DNA of 35,706 nt, taken from NCBI GenBank assembly GCA_002320455.1, contig DCKU01000048.1:1-35706 (forward strand), given 5' to 3'. Positions 27,135 to 34,603 of the stretch are shown in pieces. The position numbers and the translations under genes are program-made. The notes beneath the pieces were generated by a model that searched no databases, was not told where the DNA came from, and worked only from the letters and a program-made list of their open reading frames with translations. The DNA is from Salinisphaera sp. UBA1666 (GTDB lineage: Bacteria; Pseudomonadota; Gammaproteobacteria; Nevskiales; Salinisphaeraceae). Position 1 is the first letter of the stretch, and each line of letters starts with the position of its first letter.

Positions 27135-28646
27135 TCACGCGGCGCGATAGACCGGCGCCGGTTGTGCCTCGTAGGCATCCACCACGGCCTGCCAGTGGCC
27201 GCGATCGGCTTCGATATCGCAGTCGCCGTGGGCAATGATCGTGGCCACGATCTGGCGGAACAGATCCGCAAAAGCCGGCAGCCCCGCCGCCAGCTCGGGC
27301 GTGTCGGGATGCATGAAGTTCAGGTTGGTGCCGTGCCCCACCCGGTTGACCCAGTAGTGCACCGACTTGGCGTTGCGCCGGGTGCCGATCACCGTAAAGG
27401 CATGTCGTTCCAGGTCGCGATAGGTCGGAATCAGCCGCGTATCGATGAACGACAGGCTGGTCATCTCCGGCGGCATGCTCGACAACGTGGGATCAAACAC
27501 TTTCTGAGCCGGATAGACCGGCACGCCGATCATGAAACGTACATCCTTGTTGGCCTGGCGCGCGGCGACCACGGTCTCGGCGAACGTATCGCCCACGGTG
27601 AATTCCAGCGGCACGGGGTGGGCGAACCAGCCCATGGTGTAGTGCTCGGCCGGGGTGCTACGCGTCGAACGCGGCGTACAGACGGTGAATGTTTCGGTGT
27701 GTCGTACCAGCCGGTCGATGAGTGCGGCCACGGCCATGAAACCGGCGCTGAGCGAACCGCCTGCGGCCTTGCAAGCGGCCTCGAAGGCATCGGATTCCGC
27801 CACGGACAGAAAATCCGGAATCGTGGTCATGCGGCCGGGCGCGAAATCCTCACGATCGGCCAGCCCGGTTGCAAACGAGAAACCGGGCAGCGCGCCGTTG
27901 TGTAATGCCTTGAAGCGCTGCCACTCCTGCACCTGCGGAGAATCCGCCGTGAGCTCGGCACAAAACGCCTGATCTCGTTTGGCATAGTCGGCGTGCGAGG
28001 CATGCTCGGGCAGATCCGACAGCTCGGCAGCCCCGGCGCGGAAGGCCTCATAAAACATCATGATCTCTTCAAAGATCATGAAAATCGAAAACCCGTCGGT
28101 CAGCAGGTGATCCAGACAGATTGCGACGGTGAATTCGGGGTTTTCGGCCTCCGGGCCGGCGTGCTCGATCCCCAGTGCACTGAAAGAGAACAAATCCCAG
28201 TCGGGGATGCGCGGCTGGCGTGCGGTGATCATCTCAACGAAGGTCTCGCCCGCAGCCCCGGGGGCCGCTACGTCGACCGATTCGCCGGACAGCTCGATCG
28301 CCTCGGCTGCCATTGTCCGGCTGGCCCAGTCACGGCTGGCCGCGTCAAAGAAAAACCCGGTGTGATAAACGTCGTGTCTCCGTAGATGCGCCTCGCAGGC
28401 CCGGCGGAACGCATCGTCGTCGTAGTGATCAAAAACCTTGAACCCCAGGCCCAGGATCCGAACGGCGTTGCCCTGCATGTACGCCGAGGTCTCACGGCTG
28501 GAATCGAGTGCAGCGCGCTGGATTTCCGACGGCGGCACGCCGCGATCGGGTGCCGCGGCCTGAGCCGCTCGCGCCCTTGCACTCGCGTAGAACAGGCGAG
28601 CCGGGCCGGTCGGGGCCGGCCAGTCGCGCAGTAGATTCATTTCCAT
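27135..28646 (-). CDS. Stand-alone condensation-domain (PapA-like) acyltransferase
   Basis: A 503-residue protein with the chloramphenicol-acetyltransferase/condensation fold. The catalytic HxxxDG motif appears as LDHLLTDGFSIFM (His about 180, Asp 184, Gly 185), followed by a long linker and a C-terminal half with STPAEHYTMGWFAHPVPLEF, which resembles the floor-loop region of mycobacterial polyketide-associated acyltransferases. It would transfer an acyl chain onto a hydroxyl or amine. There is no signal peptide, and no carrier-protein, adenylation or ketosynthase domain in it or nearby. A GGGAGA ribosome-binding site lies five bases before the ATG at 28646. It is divergent from a PlsC-type acyltransferase. 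The acyl donor and acceptor are unknown. Confidence 0.75.
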   Translation of the reverse strand: MEMNLLRDWPAPTGPARLFYASARARAAQAAAPDRGVPPSEIQRAALDSSRETSAYMQGNAVRILGLGFKVFDHYDDDAFRRACEAHLRRHDVYHTGFFFDAASRDWASRTMAAEAIELSGESVDVAAPGAAGETFVEMITARQPRIPDWDLFSFSALGIEHAGPEAENPEFTVAICLDHLLTDGFSIFMIFEEIMMFYEAFRAGAAELSDLPEHASHADYAKRDQAFCAELTADSPQVQEWQRFKALHNGALPGFSFATGLADREDFAPGRMTTIPDFLSVAESDAFEAACKAAGGSLSAGFMAVAALIDRLVRHTETFTVCTPRSTRSTPAEHYTMGWFAHPVPLEFTVGDTFAETVVAARQANKDVRFMIGVPVYPAQKVFDPTLSSMPPEMTSLSFIDTRLIPTYRDLERHAFTVIGTRRNAKSVHYWVNRVGHGTNLNFMHPDTPELAAGLPAFADLFRQIVATIIAHGDCDIEADRGHWQAVVDAYEAQPAPVYRAA

Positions 28647-28704
28647 GATTTCTCCCTCGGTTCGGTTGAACGACTCGATGCGTCGCCGGTGCGGTCAATT
28701 GTGA

Positions 28705-28735
28705 TAATTACGACCGTTCGGTTGTTTTATGTCAC
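28705..28735 (-). promoter_or_regulatory. Candidate promoter with TetR-type operator in the spacer
   Basis: On the minus strand, GTGACA (28735-28730) and TAATTA (28710-28705) are separated by 19 bp. The spacer holds ACCGAACGGT (28722-28713), the ACCGNNCGGT form common for TetR-family operators, and pairing extends to 28710-28725 with one mismatch per side. A repressor bound here would block the promoter of the condensation-domain gene. No tetR gene is present in the window. Confidence 0.45.
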
Positions 28736-28915
28736 ATGCACAAGACAACGCAACAACCGCGCCATGTCACGACCGCCTCGAGTGTGATCACAGGGGCAGC
28801 ACGCGCCCGCCCCGCGTGCTGCGTCGTTGCCCGGCCCGCCCCACGTAATCTCTGGCAGATAGGCTATCGTCAGACCTGACCGATGGTTTTGGGTGAGACA
28901 TCGAGCGACTGTTGC

Positions 28916-29773
28916 ATGAGCCATTGTCCAGTCGGGCATGAACGTTTCGAGACACTGCGCGCGCTGTGTCTGCGCGAGACCACAACGGCGCTCTCGGCCT
29001 CGGGCCTGCTGCGGTGGCTGCCCGCGCGCTCGCTCATCTATTCCATGGCCGGGCCAAGCACGCGATTTGCCGAACGTCTGGCGCGTTTTGATCGCGCTAT
29101 CGCTGAGCGCGGTCTCGCCGCGGCGGCCGCCGACATCACCGCCGTCTGGGCCACAGCACTCCGTGTCGAAGGGCCGGTGCCGATCGCCTCAAGGCGCCCG
29201 ACGGTCATCGTGGCCAATCACCCGGGTCTGATCGATGCCGTGGCTCTGTTGTCGTGTCTGGGCGGACACGATATCCGCGTGCTGGCCGCGCATCGGCCGA
29301 TGCTGTCCGCCCTGCCGGCGCTGTCCGATCACCTGATTGCGATCGGCCCCACTGCCGGCCAGCCGCGGCGCGCCCTGCTCGCTGCCCGTCGGCATCTATC
29401 CACAGGCGGCACGCTGGTGGTGTTTCCGGCCGGCCGGATCGAGCCCGATCCCAAGCACGCGCCGGGCCTGGCCCGCGCCGCACTGGCGGAGTGGTCGCCG
29501 AGCGCGGTCTGGCTGGCCCGGCATGCGGCCGAAGCGACAATCGTGCCGACTGCGATTAGCGGGGTCATCGCCCCGAACGCGCGTCGGCGTCTCTGGGTTC
29601 GTGCGGGCGGGCGCGACGTGTTGACCCGCGACTGGCTGGCCGCAACGGCCCAGGCACTGCAGCCCGGTCGTTATCCTATTCGTCCGCGTGTGTGCTTCGC
29701 CGCGCCACTGGCCGGCGCCGAGGCCAGCGCGGCTGCGCTGGCCGCAGCCATGACCGGGTTATACGACGGTTAA
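28916..29773 (+). CDS. LPLAT-type 1-acyl-glycerol-phosphate acyltransferase-like protein
   Basis: A 285-residue acyltransferase of the PlsC/LPLAT group. The catalytic HX4D motif is seen as VANHPGLIDAV (His about 102, Asp about 107). The second block, usually FPEGTRS, is here LVVFPAGRIEPDP, in which Ala replaces the family Glu. A later block IVPTAISGVI fits motif IV. The N-terminal 60 residues are partly amphipathic and may lie on the membrane. I chose the ATG at 28916 (MSHCPVGHERF); an upstream start at 28883 adds 11 residues. It is divergent from the condensation-domain gene, so the two acyltransferases could act in one lipid pathway (inference). Its stop overlaps that of the LysE-type gene by 4 bp. 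Confidence 0.8.
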   Translation: MSHCPVGHERFETLRALCLRETTTALSASGLLRWLPARSLIYSMAGPSTRFAERLARFDRAIAERGLAAAAADITAVWATALRVEGPVPIASRRPTVIVANHPGLIDAVALLSCLGGHDIRVLAAHRPMLSALPALSDHLIAIGPTAGQPRRALLAARRHLSTGGTLVVFPAGRIEPDPKHAPGLARAALAEWSPSAVWLARHAAEATIVPTAISGVIAPNARRRLWVRAGGRDVLTRDWLAATAQALQPGRYPIRPRVCFAAPLAGAEASAAALAAAMTGLYDG

Positions 29774-30390
29774 ACCGCGCCCAACAGATGCCAACCGGCC
29801 AAAAGCATCACGACGGCAATAAGCCCGTCCAGGGCTTGCCATACGCGCGGCCGGGCCAGCCACGGTGCCGCTCGACGGGCACCGAACCCCAGGGCCGAGA
29901 AAAAAAGCGCCGAGCCGCTGATCGCGCCCGCCGCAAAGGCCAGTCGATGCGCAGCGTGGCTATCGCCCAGGCGGCCCAGTACCAGCACGGTATCGATGTA
30001 CACCGCTGGATTGAGCCAGGTCAGCATCAGCGTCGTGCTCACGCTGAGCCACCACGAGCCTGGCCCGGCCTGATCCGGCGACAGACGCTGTCCGCCGCGC
30101 CAAATGCGCACAAGCGCCACGACAGCGTAGCCCCAGAGAAACAGCGTGCCGATATACGCCAGCACCGCCGAGACCCGCGGCGCGGCGATCAAAAGCGCAC
30201 CCAGACCATAAACGCCTCCCGTGATCAGCACCGCGTCCGAGGCGATACAGATCACAACGACCGTCGCGACGTGACGGCCCAGCAGGCCGTGGCGCAGCAC
30301 GTGGGCGTTCTGGGCGCCGACCGCCACGATCAGGGCCAGCGCGTTGGCGAGCCCGGCCAAGAAGACGCCGAGGCTGTTTTCTGCTAACAC
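29770..30390 (-). CDS. LysE/ArgO-family amino acid exporter
   Basis: A 206-residue membrane protein with six hydrophobic segments. The N-terminal LIVAVGAQNAHVLRHGL motif (GAQN in the first helix-loop) and the second-half TTLMLTWLNPAVYIDTVLVLG are the hallmark of the ArgO/LysE branch, which exports arginine or lysine and analogues. The ATG at 30390 is only 35 bp from the divergent maiA start, so control sequences must be very compact. No LysG/ArgP-type regulator is adjacent. The length is normal for the family. Confidence 0.9.
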   Translation of the reverse strand: MLAENSLGVFLAGLANALALIVAVGAQNAHVLRHGLLGRHVATVVVICIASDAVLITGGVYGLGALLIAAPRVSAVLAYIGTLFLWGYAVVALVRIWRGGQRLSPDQAGPGSWWLSVSTTLMLTWLNPAVYIDTVLVLGRLGDSHAAHRLAFAAGAISGSALFFSALGFGARRAAPWLARPRVWQALDGLIAVVMLLAGWHLLGAV

Positions 30391-30425
30391 CAGGCCTATC
30401 TATCTCTTGTCAAAGGCCTGGCAGT

Positions 30426-31369
30426 ATGACCGACACATCGCTGACGCTGTATTCCTTCTGGCGCTCCACGGCGGCGTATCGCGTACGGGTAGCCGCGCGG
30501 CTGAAACATCTCACCCTCGATGAGCAGTTCATTGATCTGGACGCCGGCGAGCAGCACGAGCCGGCGTTCACGCGCATCAACCCGATGGCCGCGGTACCCG
30601 CGCTGGTCATCGACGCGCCCGAGGGCGGCTCGCAGGTGCTGACCGAGTCCCTGGCGATCATCGACTATCTGGATGCCCGGTTTCAGCAAACGCCGCTGTG
30701 GCCCGCCGATCCGGCCGACCGGGCCAAGGCGCAGGCCATCGCCCAGACCACGGCGGCTGATATCCATCCGTTGATCGTGCCGCGCATCGGCGCGTATCAA
30801 GGGCCTGTTAACACTTCGCACGTGACCGCGTTGCCGCCCAAAAACCGGCCAGGCAAGGCGCATGGTGCCGGCCTTGGTCATTCCAAGGCCAAGCCATGCA
30901 ACGCCGCATGGCCGGTTTTTGGGCGCAACCCGACGGGACGGCGGTCATTTTTCCGCAATCCGGCGTTGTCGTTCGCTACTGCAGAATGACTGCAGTACGC
31001 GCCCGACGCCTTGTCTTGCGAAAAAATGATCGCCGGCGCGGCGCACGTGCGAAGTGTTAACAGGCCCTAAAAGACCGCGCCGACATGAGCGAGGCCGCCT
31101 GGCATGACTGGCGCGCCCACTGGATCGCCACCGGACTGGCCGGCCTTGAGCGTCAGCTGGCTGCCGACGACCGGCGCCAGGCTTATTTCGGCGGCGAAGC
31201 GATCACGGTGGCCGATATCTGCGTGACCGCCATCGTGGTCATCGCCCGCGTCATCGACGTGCGCACCGATCATCTACCGATCATCACCGACGCGGTCACC
31301 CGCTGTGAGTCCCTCTCGGCATTCGCCGAATCGGCCCCGCTGCGCCAGCCGGGCGCGCCGAGCGACTGA
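30426..31369 (+). pseudogene. maiA: Interrupted maleylacetoacetate isomerase gene
   Basis: The first part, 30426-30799, encodes a zeta-class glutathione-S-transferase N-terminus (LYSFWRSTAAYRVRVAARLK, INPMAAVPALVID, LTESLAIIDYLD), ending in DIHPLIVPRIGAYQ. The second part, from 31069, resumes as KDRADMSEAAWHDWRAHWIATG with the all-helical C-terminal domain (ITVADICVTAIVV) and ends at 31369. Between them lies a 269-bp palindromic element. Deleting 30800-31068 restores one continuous frame of about 225 residues, the normal MaiA length. As it stands, translation enters the element and stops at 30989, giving a 187-residue chimera without the C-terminal domain. The isomerase step of tyrosine/homogentisate degradation is therefore probably lost unless another copy exists. 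Confidence 0.92.
30800..31068. mobile_element. TCATT-hairpin palindromic element, inverted doublet (copy B), inserted in maiA
   Basis: The ends are a perfect 25-bp inverted repeat (30800-30824 and 31044-31068) starting AGGGCCTGTTAACAC. Inside are two long hairpins placed symmetrically about 30934. Hairpin 1 (30831-30928) has outer arms matching over 19 bases with one bulge, and inner arms GGCCTTGG and CCAAGGCC around TCATT (30878-30882). Hairpin 2 (30941-31034) has inner arms TACTGCAG and CTGCAGTA around AATGA (30985-30989). No open frame encodes a transposase, so the element would have to be moved in trans. No clear target-site duplication is seen. Copies A and C at the window ends share the terminus and the apex but carry one hairpin. 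Confidence 0.88.
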
Positions 31370-31426
31370 TTGTACGGCCGGCGGCCCGAAGGTGTTCGAC
31401 GCAGGCCGTGCCTTCAACGGAAGTAG

Positions 31427-32128
31427 TCACAGCCGGCGCTGGACGTCGGCGACGTGGCTGCCGCCCCAGAACAGCTTGTCGCAGACCGGACAACGGGCGA
31501 AGTGCGTGTAGTGGGCACGCGTGAGCGGTTCGAGACGATGCACGATATCGGTCTTGGCCACGGTGTCCAGCGGAGTGTTGCAGTCGCTGCAGCGGGTGAA
31601 CGGCTGCATACGATCGGCCAAGCCGAAGTGGGCCACGATATCGTCGTATTGGGCCTGGGTGGCATCACAACGCACAAAGCGCGCGTGGCGCACCCGGGCA
31701 CGCTTGAGCAGGCCGCGATCGCGGGTCAGAAGCACCCGATGCTCGATATCGCTGATAGCCGCCAGATCGGCATCGTCGCGGTCGTTGGCGTAGGCCACAT
31801 CGAAGCCGGCCAGTCTTAACCGACGGACCAGCCCGCCCAGATGCACATCGGCTACGAAGGCCGGCGGCGCATCCGGCCAGTCAGCGCGGCGGGCCGCCGG
31901 CGTCCACGGGGCCGCCACGATATGCGCATCGCTGCCCGACATCAGTACGTTGGACATCGGCGCGGCCAGAGCGTCGATGCGCACCAGGCTGATTTCGGTA
32001 TGCGGCACGCCTATGGCCTCGAGCACGTCCTTGACCGCGGCCCGCCGGGTCAGCGTAATGGCCTGGCTTTGGCCCCGTTGTGCGCGCGGCAGAAAGTCGT
32101 TGAGTTCGCCCAGCAGTCTGAGTCTCAT
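31427..32128 (-). CDS. Mut7-C RNase domain protein with N-terminal ubiquitin-like domain
   Basis: A 233-residue protein in two parts. Residues 1-75 form a ubiquitin-like Mut7-C-associated domain (MRLRLLGELNDFLP, with LMSGSDAHIVAAP at the end). Residues 88-233 are a Mut7-C/PIN-type RNase: FVADVHLGGLVRRLRLAGFDVAY, NDRDDADLAAI and VLLTRDRGLLKRA supply the acidic residues. A zinc ribbon follows, with CSDCN and CPVCDKLFWGG cysteine pairs. The family probably cleaves RNA. The gene is divergent from rluE with 81 bp between starts. The maiA remnant ends 57 bp from its stop, facing it. Confidence 0.88.
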   Translation of the reverse strand: MRLRLLGELNDFLPRAQRGQSQAITLTRRAAVKDVLEAIGVPHTEISLVRIDALAAPMSNVLMSGSDAHIVAAPWTPAARRADWPDAPPAFVADVHLGGLVRRLRLAGFDVAYANDRDDADLAAISDIEHRVLLTRDRGLLKRARVRHARFVRCDATQAQYDDIVAHFGLADRMQPFTRCSDCNTPLDTVAKTDIVHRLEPLTRAHYTHFARCPVCDKLFWGGSHVADVQRRL

Positions 32129-32209
32129 AGCCCTCCTGTCAGCGCCGCCGGATGGGGCCGTCGCACGCTATCCTGTGGCGCTGCCGTATCGACCAAGGCG
32201 CCATCGTCT

Positions 32210-32806
32210 ATGTCAAACGCCCGACGCTCTCGCCGTGCCAAGCCGCGTCGGCCGGCAGCACCGCAAAGCGCGCCTACCCGGCTGATCGCTTTCAACAAGC
32301 CGTATAACGTGCTGTCGCAGTTTACCGATGCCAACGAGCGCGCCACGCTGGCCGACTATATTGACTGTCCTGGTGTCTATCCGGCCGGCCGCCTGGACCG
32401 GGACAGCGAAGGCTTGCTGCTGTTGACCAACAACGGCCGGCTCAATGCGCGGATCACCCAGCCGCGCCGGAAGACCGAAAAACGCTACTGGATACAGGTC
32501 GAAGGCCAGCCCAGCGCTGACCAACTGGCAGCACTTAGGGCCGGCCCCGTCATTAAGGACGGACCAACACAGCCTGCGCGCATCCAGGTGATTGATCCGC
32601 CCTCCCTCTGGCCGCGCACGCCGCCGGTGCGCTACCGCAAGACCGTGCCCACCACTTGGCTGGAGGTGACGATCACCGAGGGCCGCAACCGCCAGGTGCG
32701 TCGCATGAGCGCTGCCGTCGGACTGCCGACGCTGCGTCTGGTCCGTATCGCCATTGGCCGCTGGACGCTGGGCAATCTGGCTCCCGGCGCCTGGATCGAC
32801 GTCTAA
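32210..32806 (+). CDS. rluE: 23S rRNA pseudouridine synthase, RluE-like (RsuA family)
   Basis: A 198-residue RsuA-family pseudouridine synthase. After a basic N-terminal tail (MSNARRSRRAKPRRPA) the catalytic domain starts TRLIAFNKPYNVLSQFT. The catalytic Asp is in PAGRLDRDSEGLLLLTNNG (about 63), and the RITQPRRKTEKRYWIQVEG and ITEGRNRQVRRMSAAVGLP motifs follow. There is no S4 RNA-binding domain, which separates RluE from RsuA and RluB. RluE modifies a uridine of helix 89 in 23S rRNA. The ATG at 32210 is the first Met before the basic tail; the upstream open frame is antisense to the Mut7-C gene. Its stop is 3 bp from that of the convergent phosphoesterase. Confidence 0.9.
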   Translation: MSNARRSRRAKPRRPAAPQSAPTRLIAFNKPYNVLSQFTDANERATLADYIDCPGVYPAGRLDRDSEGLLLLTNNGRLNARITQPRRKTEKRYWIQVEGQPSADQLAALRAGPVIKDGPTQPARIQVIDPPSLWPRTPPVRYRKTVPTTWLEVTITEGRNRQVRRMSAAVGLPTLRLVRIAIGRWTLGNLAPGAWIDV

Positions 32807-32809
32807 GGC

Positions 32810-33301
32810 TTAACGCTTTGATCGGGCCGAGCGCGGTATGAAAACGTGCGGCGTGACCTGCCAGTCATCATCGGCGGCGATAAGCTCAACGTAACTCGGC
32901 CCGCCGTAGGCCCGACTCTTGCCGGCGGCACCGGGATTGATCAGCCAGGGCGCGGTCTGGGTTTCAAGCACCCGGCGATGGCTGTGGCCCAGCACCACGG
33001 CGCGGGCATGAGCAAAGCGGGCCTGCAGGCGCGCGTGGCGCGTTTTGGCCGGCCATTGATGACCGTGCATGACCGCCAGCGTGCCGCCGGGCAACGCGAT
33101 CTCGGCCTCTAGCGGCCAGGGGCTGTCGGCCGGATCATTATTGCCGGCGACGATCTGAACCCGCTCTGCCAGCGCGTCGCACTGGGCCGCTATCGTGGCC
33201 CCAACGTCGCCGGCATGGACCAGCCAGTCGGCGCCCGCGGCGTGTTCGGTGATTCTGGGATCCAGAAAACCGTGCGTATCCGCGAGGATGACGATGCGCA
33301 T
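32810..33301 (-). CDS. YfcE/MJ0936-type metallophosphoesterase
   Basis: A compact 163-residue calcineurin-like phosphoesterase. All metal-site motifs of the YfcE/MJ0936 group are visible in order: ILADTHGFLD, LVHAGDVG, VAGNNDPAD, VMHGHQW, VVLGHSHRRV and INPGAAG. Such enzymes hydrolyse phosphodiesters with two divalent metals in the cytoplasm; the natural substrate is unknown. The ATG at 33301 opens directly into strand 1. It is divergent from the ParA gene with 68 bp between starts. Confidence 0.92.
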   Translation of the reverse strand: MRIVILADTHGFLDPRITEHAAGADWLVHAGDVGATIAAQCDALAERVQIVAGNNDPADSPWPLEAEIALPGGTLAVMHGHQWPAKTRHARLQARFAHARAVVLGHSHRRVLETQTAPWLINPGAAGKSRAYGGPSYVELIAADDDWQVTPHVFIPRSARSKR

Positions 33302-33369
33302 GGGCGTCAGCCGGAAAAATCAGGCCGCCACGATAGCGCGGCGCGGCTGGCTTTGCTTAAGATCAAGAC

Positions 33370-34101
33370 ATGAAAACTTGGGCGATTTACAGCTTGAAAG
33401 GCGGCGTCGGCAAGACCGCCACCGCCGTGAATCTGGCCTACGAGGCTGCCGCGGCCGGCCACCATGTCCTGCTTTGGGATCTGGATCCGCAGGGTGCGGC
33501 CAGCTGGTACCTGGGCGTGGATGAGGCCAGCGGCCTGTCCGCCAAGAAGATCGTGGCCGGCAAGACCGCCCTGGGTCGTCACGTGGTGGCCACCGATCAC
33601 GAGCGACTGTCGCTCTTACCCGGCGATCGCAGCTATCGCGAGTGGGACGTGCGCATTCATGAGGCCAAGTCCTCGCGCAAGGTACTGGAAACGCTGATCG
33701 AGCCGTTCTCCGAGACGTATTCGCTGATGATCCTGGACTGCCCACCCGGCATCGGGGCCCTGGCAACGGCTATCTTGCGCGCCGCCGAGCGCGTGGTGGT
33801 GCCCGTGGTCCCGACTCCCTTGTCGCTTCGGGCCCTGGACGAGGTTCGCCACCACGTCGCCGACAACAAAGTGGGCAAGACCCGGCTGCGGCCGTTCTTC
33901 TCTATGGCCGATCGGCGCCGCAAGCTACATCGTGATCTGATCGCCACGCCGCCGGACACGATGCACCCGTATCTGGACGTGACCCTCGATTACGCCAGCG
34001 ATATCGAACGCATGGGCGAGCATCGCGCACCGGTGGCCTGTTTCGCGCCTCGCTCGCGGGCCGCAGCCCAGTACCGGGCGCTGTATGCTGCCCTTGGCTA
34101 A
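33370..34101 (+). CDS. Orphan ParA/MinD-like ATPase
   Basis: A 243-residue deviant Walker-A ATPase. The P-loop SLKGGVGKTATAVNLAYEAA has the signature Lys at about position 10 and Lys 15. The switch region WDLDPQGAASWYLG and the Walker-B-like LMILDCPPGIG match ParA. The C-terminal half (VVPVVPTPLSLRALDEVRHHVADN, then FFSMADRRRKLHRDLIATPPD) is like chromosomal orphan ParA proteins rather than plasmid ParA. No N-terminal helix-turn-helix and no parB or centromere-like repeats are present. The next gene starts 26 bp downstream and encodes a lipoprotein. Such orphan ParAs position protein cargo; the cargo here is unknown. Confidence 0.88.
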   Translation: MKTWAIYSLKGGVGKTATAVNLAYEAAAAGHHVLLWDLDPQGAASWYLGVDEASGLSAKKIVAGKTALGRHVVATDHERLSLLPGDRSYREWDVRIHEAKSSRKVLETLIEPFSETYSLMILDCPPGIGALATAILRAAERVVVPVVPTPLSLRALDEVRHHVADNKVGKTRLRPFFSMADRRRKLHRDLIATPPDTMHPYLDVTLDYASDIERMGEHRAPVACFAPRSRAAAQYRALYAALG

Positions 34102-34127
34102 CACTCTTTGATGCAGTTTTGATTCCT

Positions 34128-34562
34128 ATGAACGAATCGCAGACCTCAACCCCCCATCGCACCTGGCGCCGTGCCGGGCTGATGCTGGGGCTGGTATTGA
34201 CCAGCCAGCTCCTGGCCTGCTCGGCCATCGAGGTCACGGTTCGTCGCGGATTGCAGGGCACCACGGCCGTCGGCAAGGCCAGCGGCTACACGCTCAAGGC
34301 CACTGGCAATGCCTCGGTCACGCCGCCCAATGTGCCTCGCCTGGCCGAGGCGACCGCGTTTTTTGAATCCCAGCGCCGGGTGCTGGCACGCCAGGCCGCA
34401 GCCGGCGGCGGCGAAGATATTGCGGCGTTGGCTCGCCTAATGGACAAGCGCGATGCCCAGCGCCTGGCCGGCTGGATGCAAGCCCACTACAGCGATTTGT
34501 TCAGCGACCGGTCGGTTGCAGCCTCTAAAGTGATATCACGCATCGACGCGCAGACAATTTAG
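34128..34562 (+). CDS. Putative lipoprotein with DUF3015-like C-terminal half
   Basis: A 144-residue exported protein. A basic start (HRTWRRAG) and hydrophobic segment end in the lipobox LLAC, followed by SAIEVTVRRGLQGTTA. The C-terminal half aligns by eye with that of the secreted DUF3015 protein at 8954. QRRVLARQAAAGGGEDIAAL corresponds to LEEVAQDMASGHGEALTAL, and MQAHYSDLFSDRSVAASKVI to MHQHFADVFPSSDVDAGQVM. The central Gly-rich Cys motifs are missing, so this would be a divergent paralogue. The ATG at 34128 is preferred to TTG at 34119. It follows the ParA gene by 26 bp, suggesting one operon. Confidence 0.75.
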   Translation: MNESQTSTPHRTWRRAGLMLGLVLTSQLLACSAIEVTVRRGLQGTTAVGKASGYTLKATGNASVTPPNVPRLAEATAFFESQRRVLARQAAAGGGEDIAALARLMDKRDAQRLAGWMQAHYSDLFSDRSVAASKVISRIDAQTI

Positions 34563-34603
34563 CGCGTACATTAAACATCCCAAGTGCAAGAAAGGCTTCT
34601 ATC

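Noticed and set aside
30426..30989. A continuous 187-residue open frame for a glutathione transferase-like protein
   Set aside because: Its last 62 residues are translated from the inserted palindromic element; the real second domain resumes after 31068. It is reported as a pseudogene instead.
31520..31540. GGTTCGAG, similar to a tRNA T-loop
   Set aside because: No acceptor, D or anticodon stems can be formed around it, and it lies inside the Mut7-C RNase gene.
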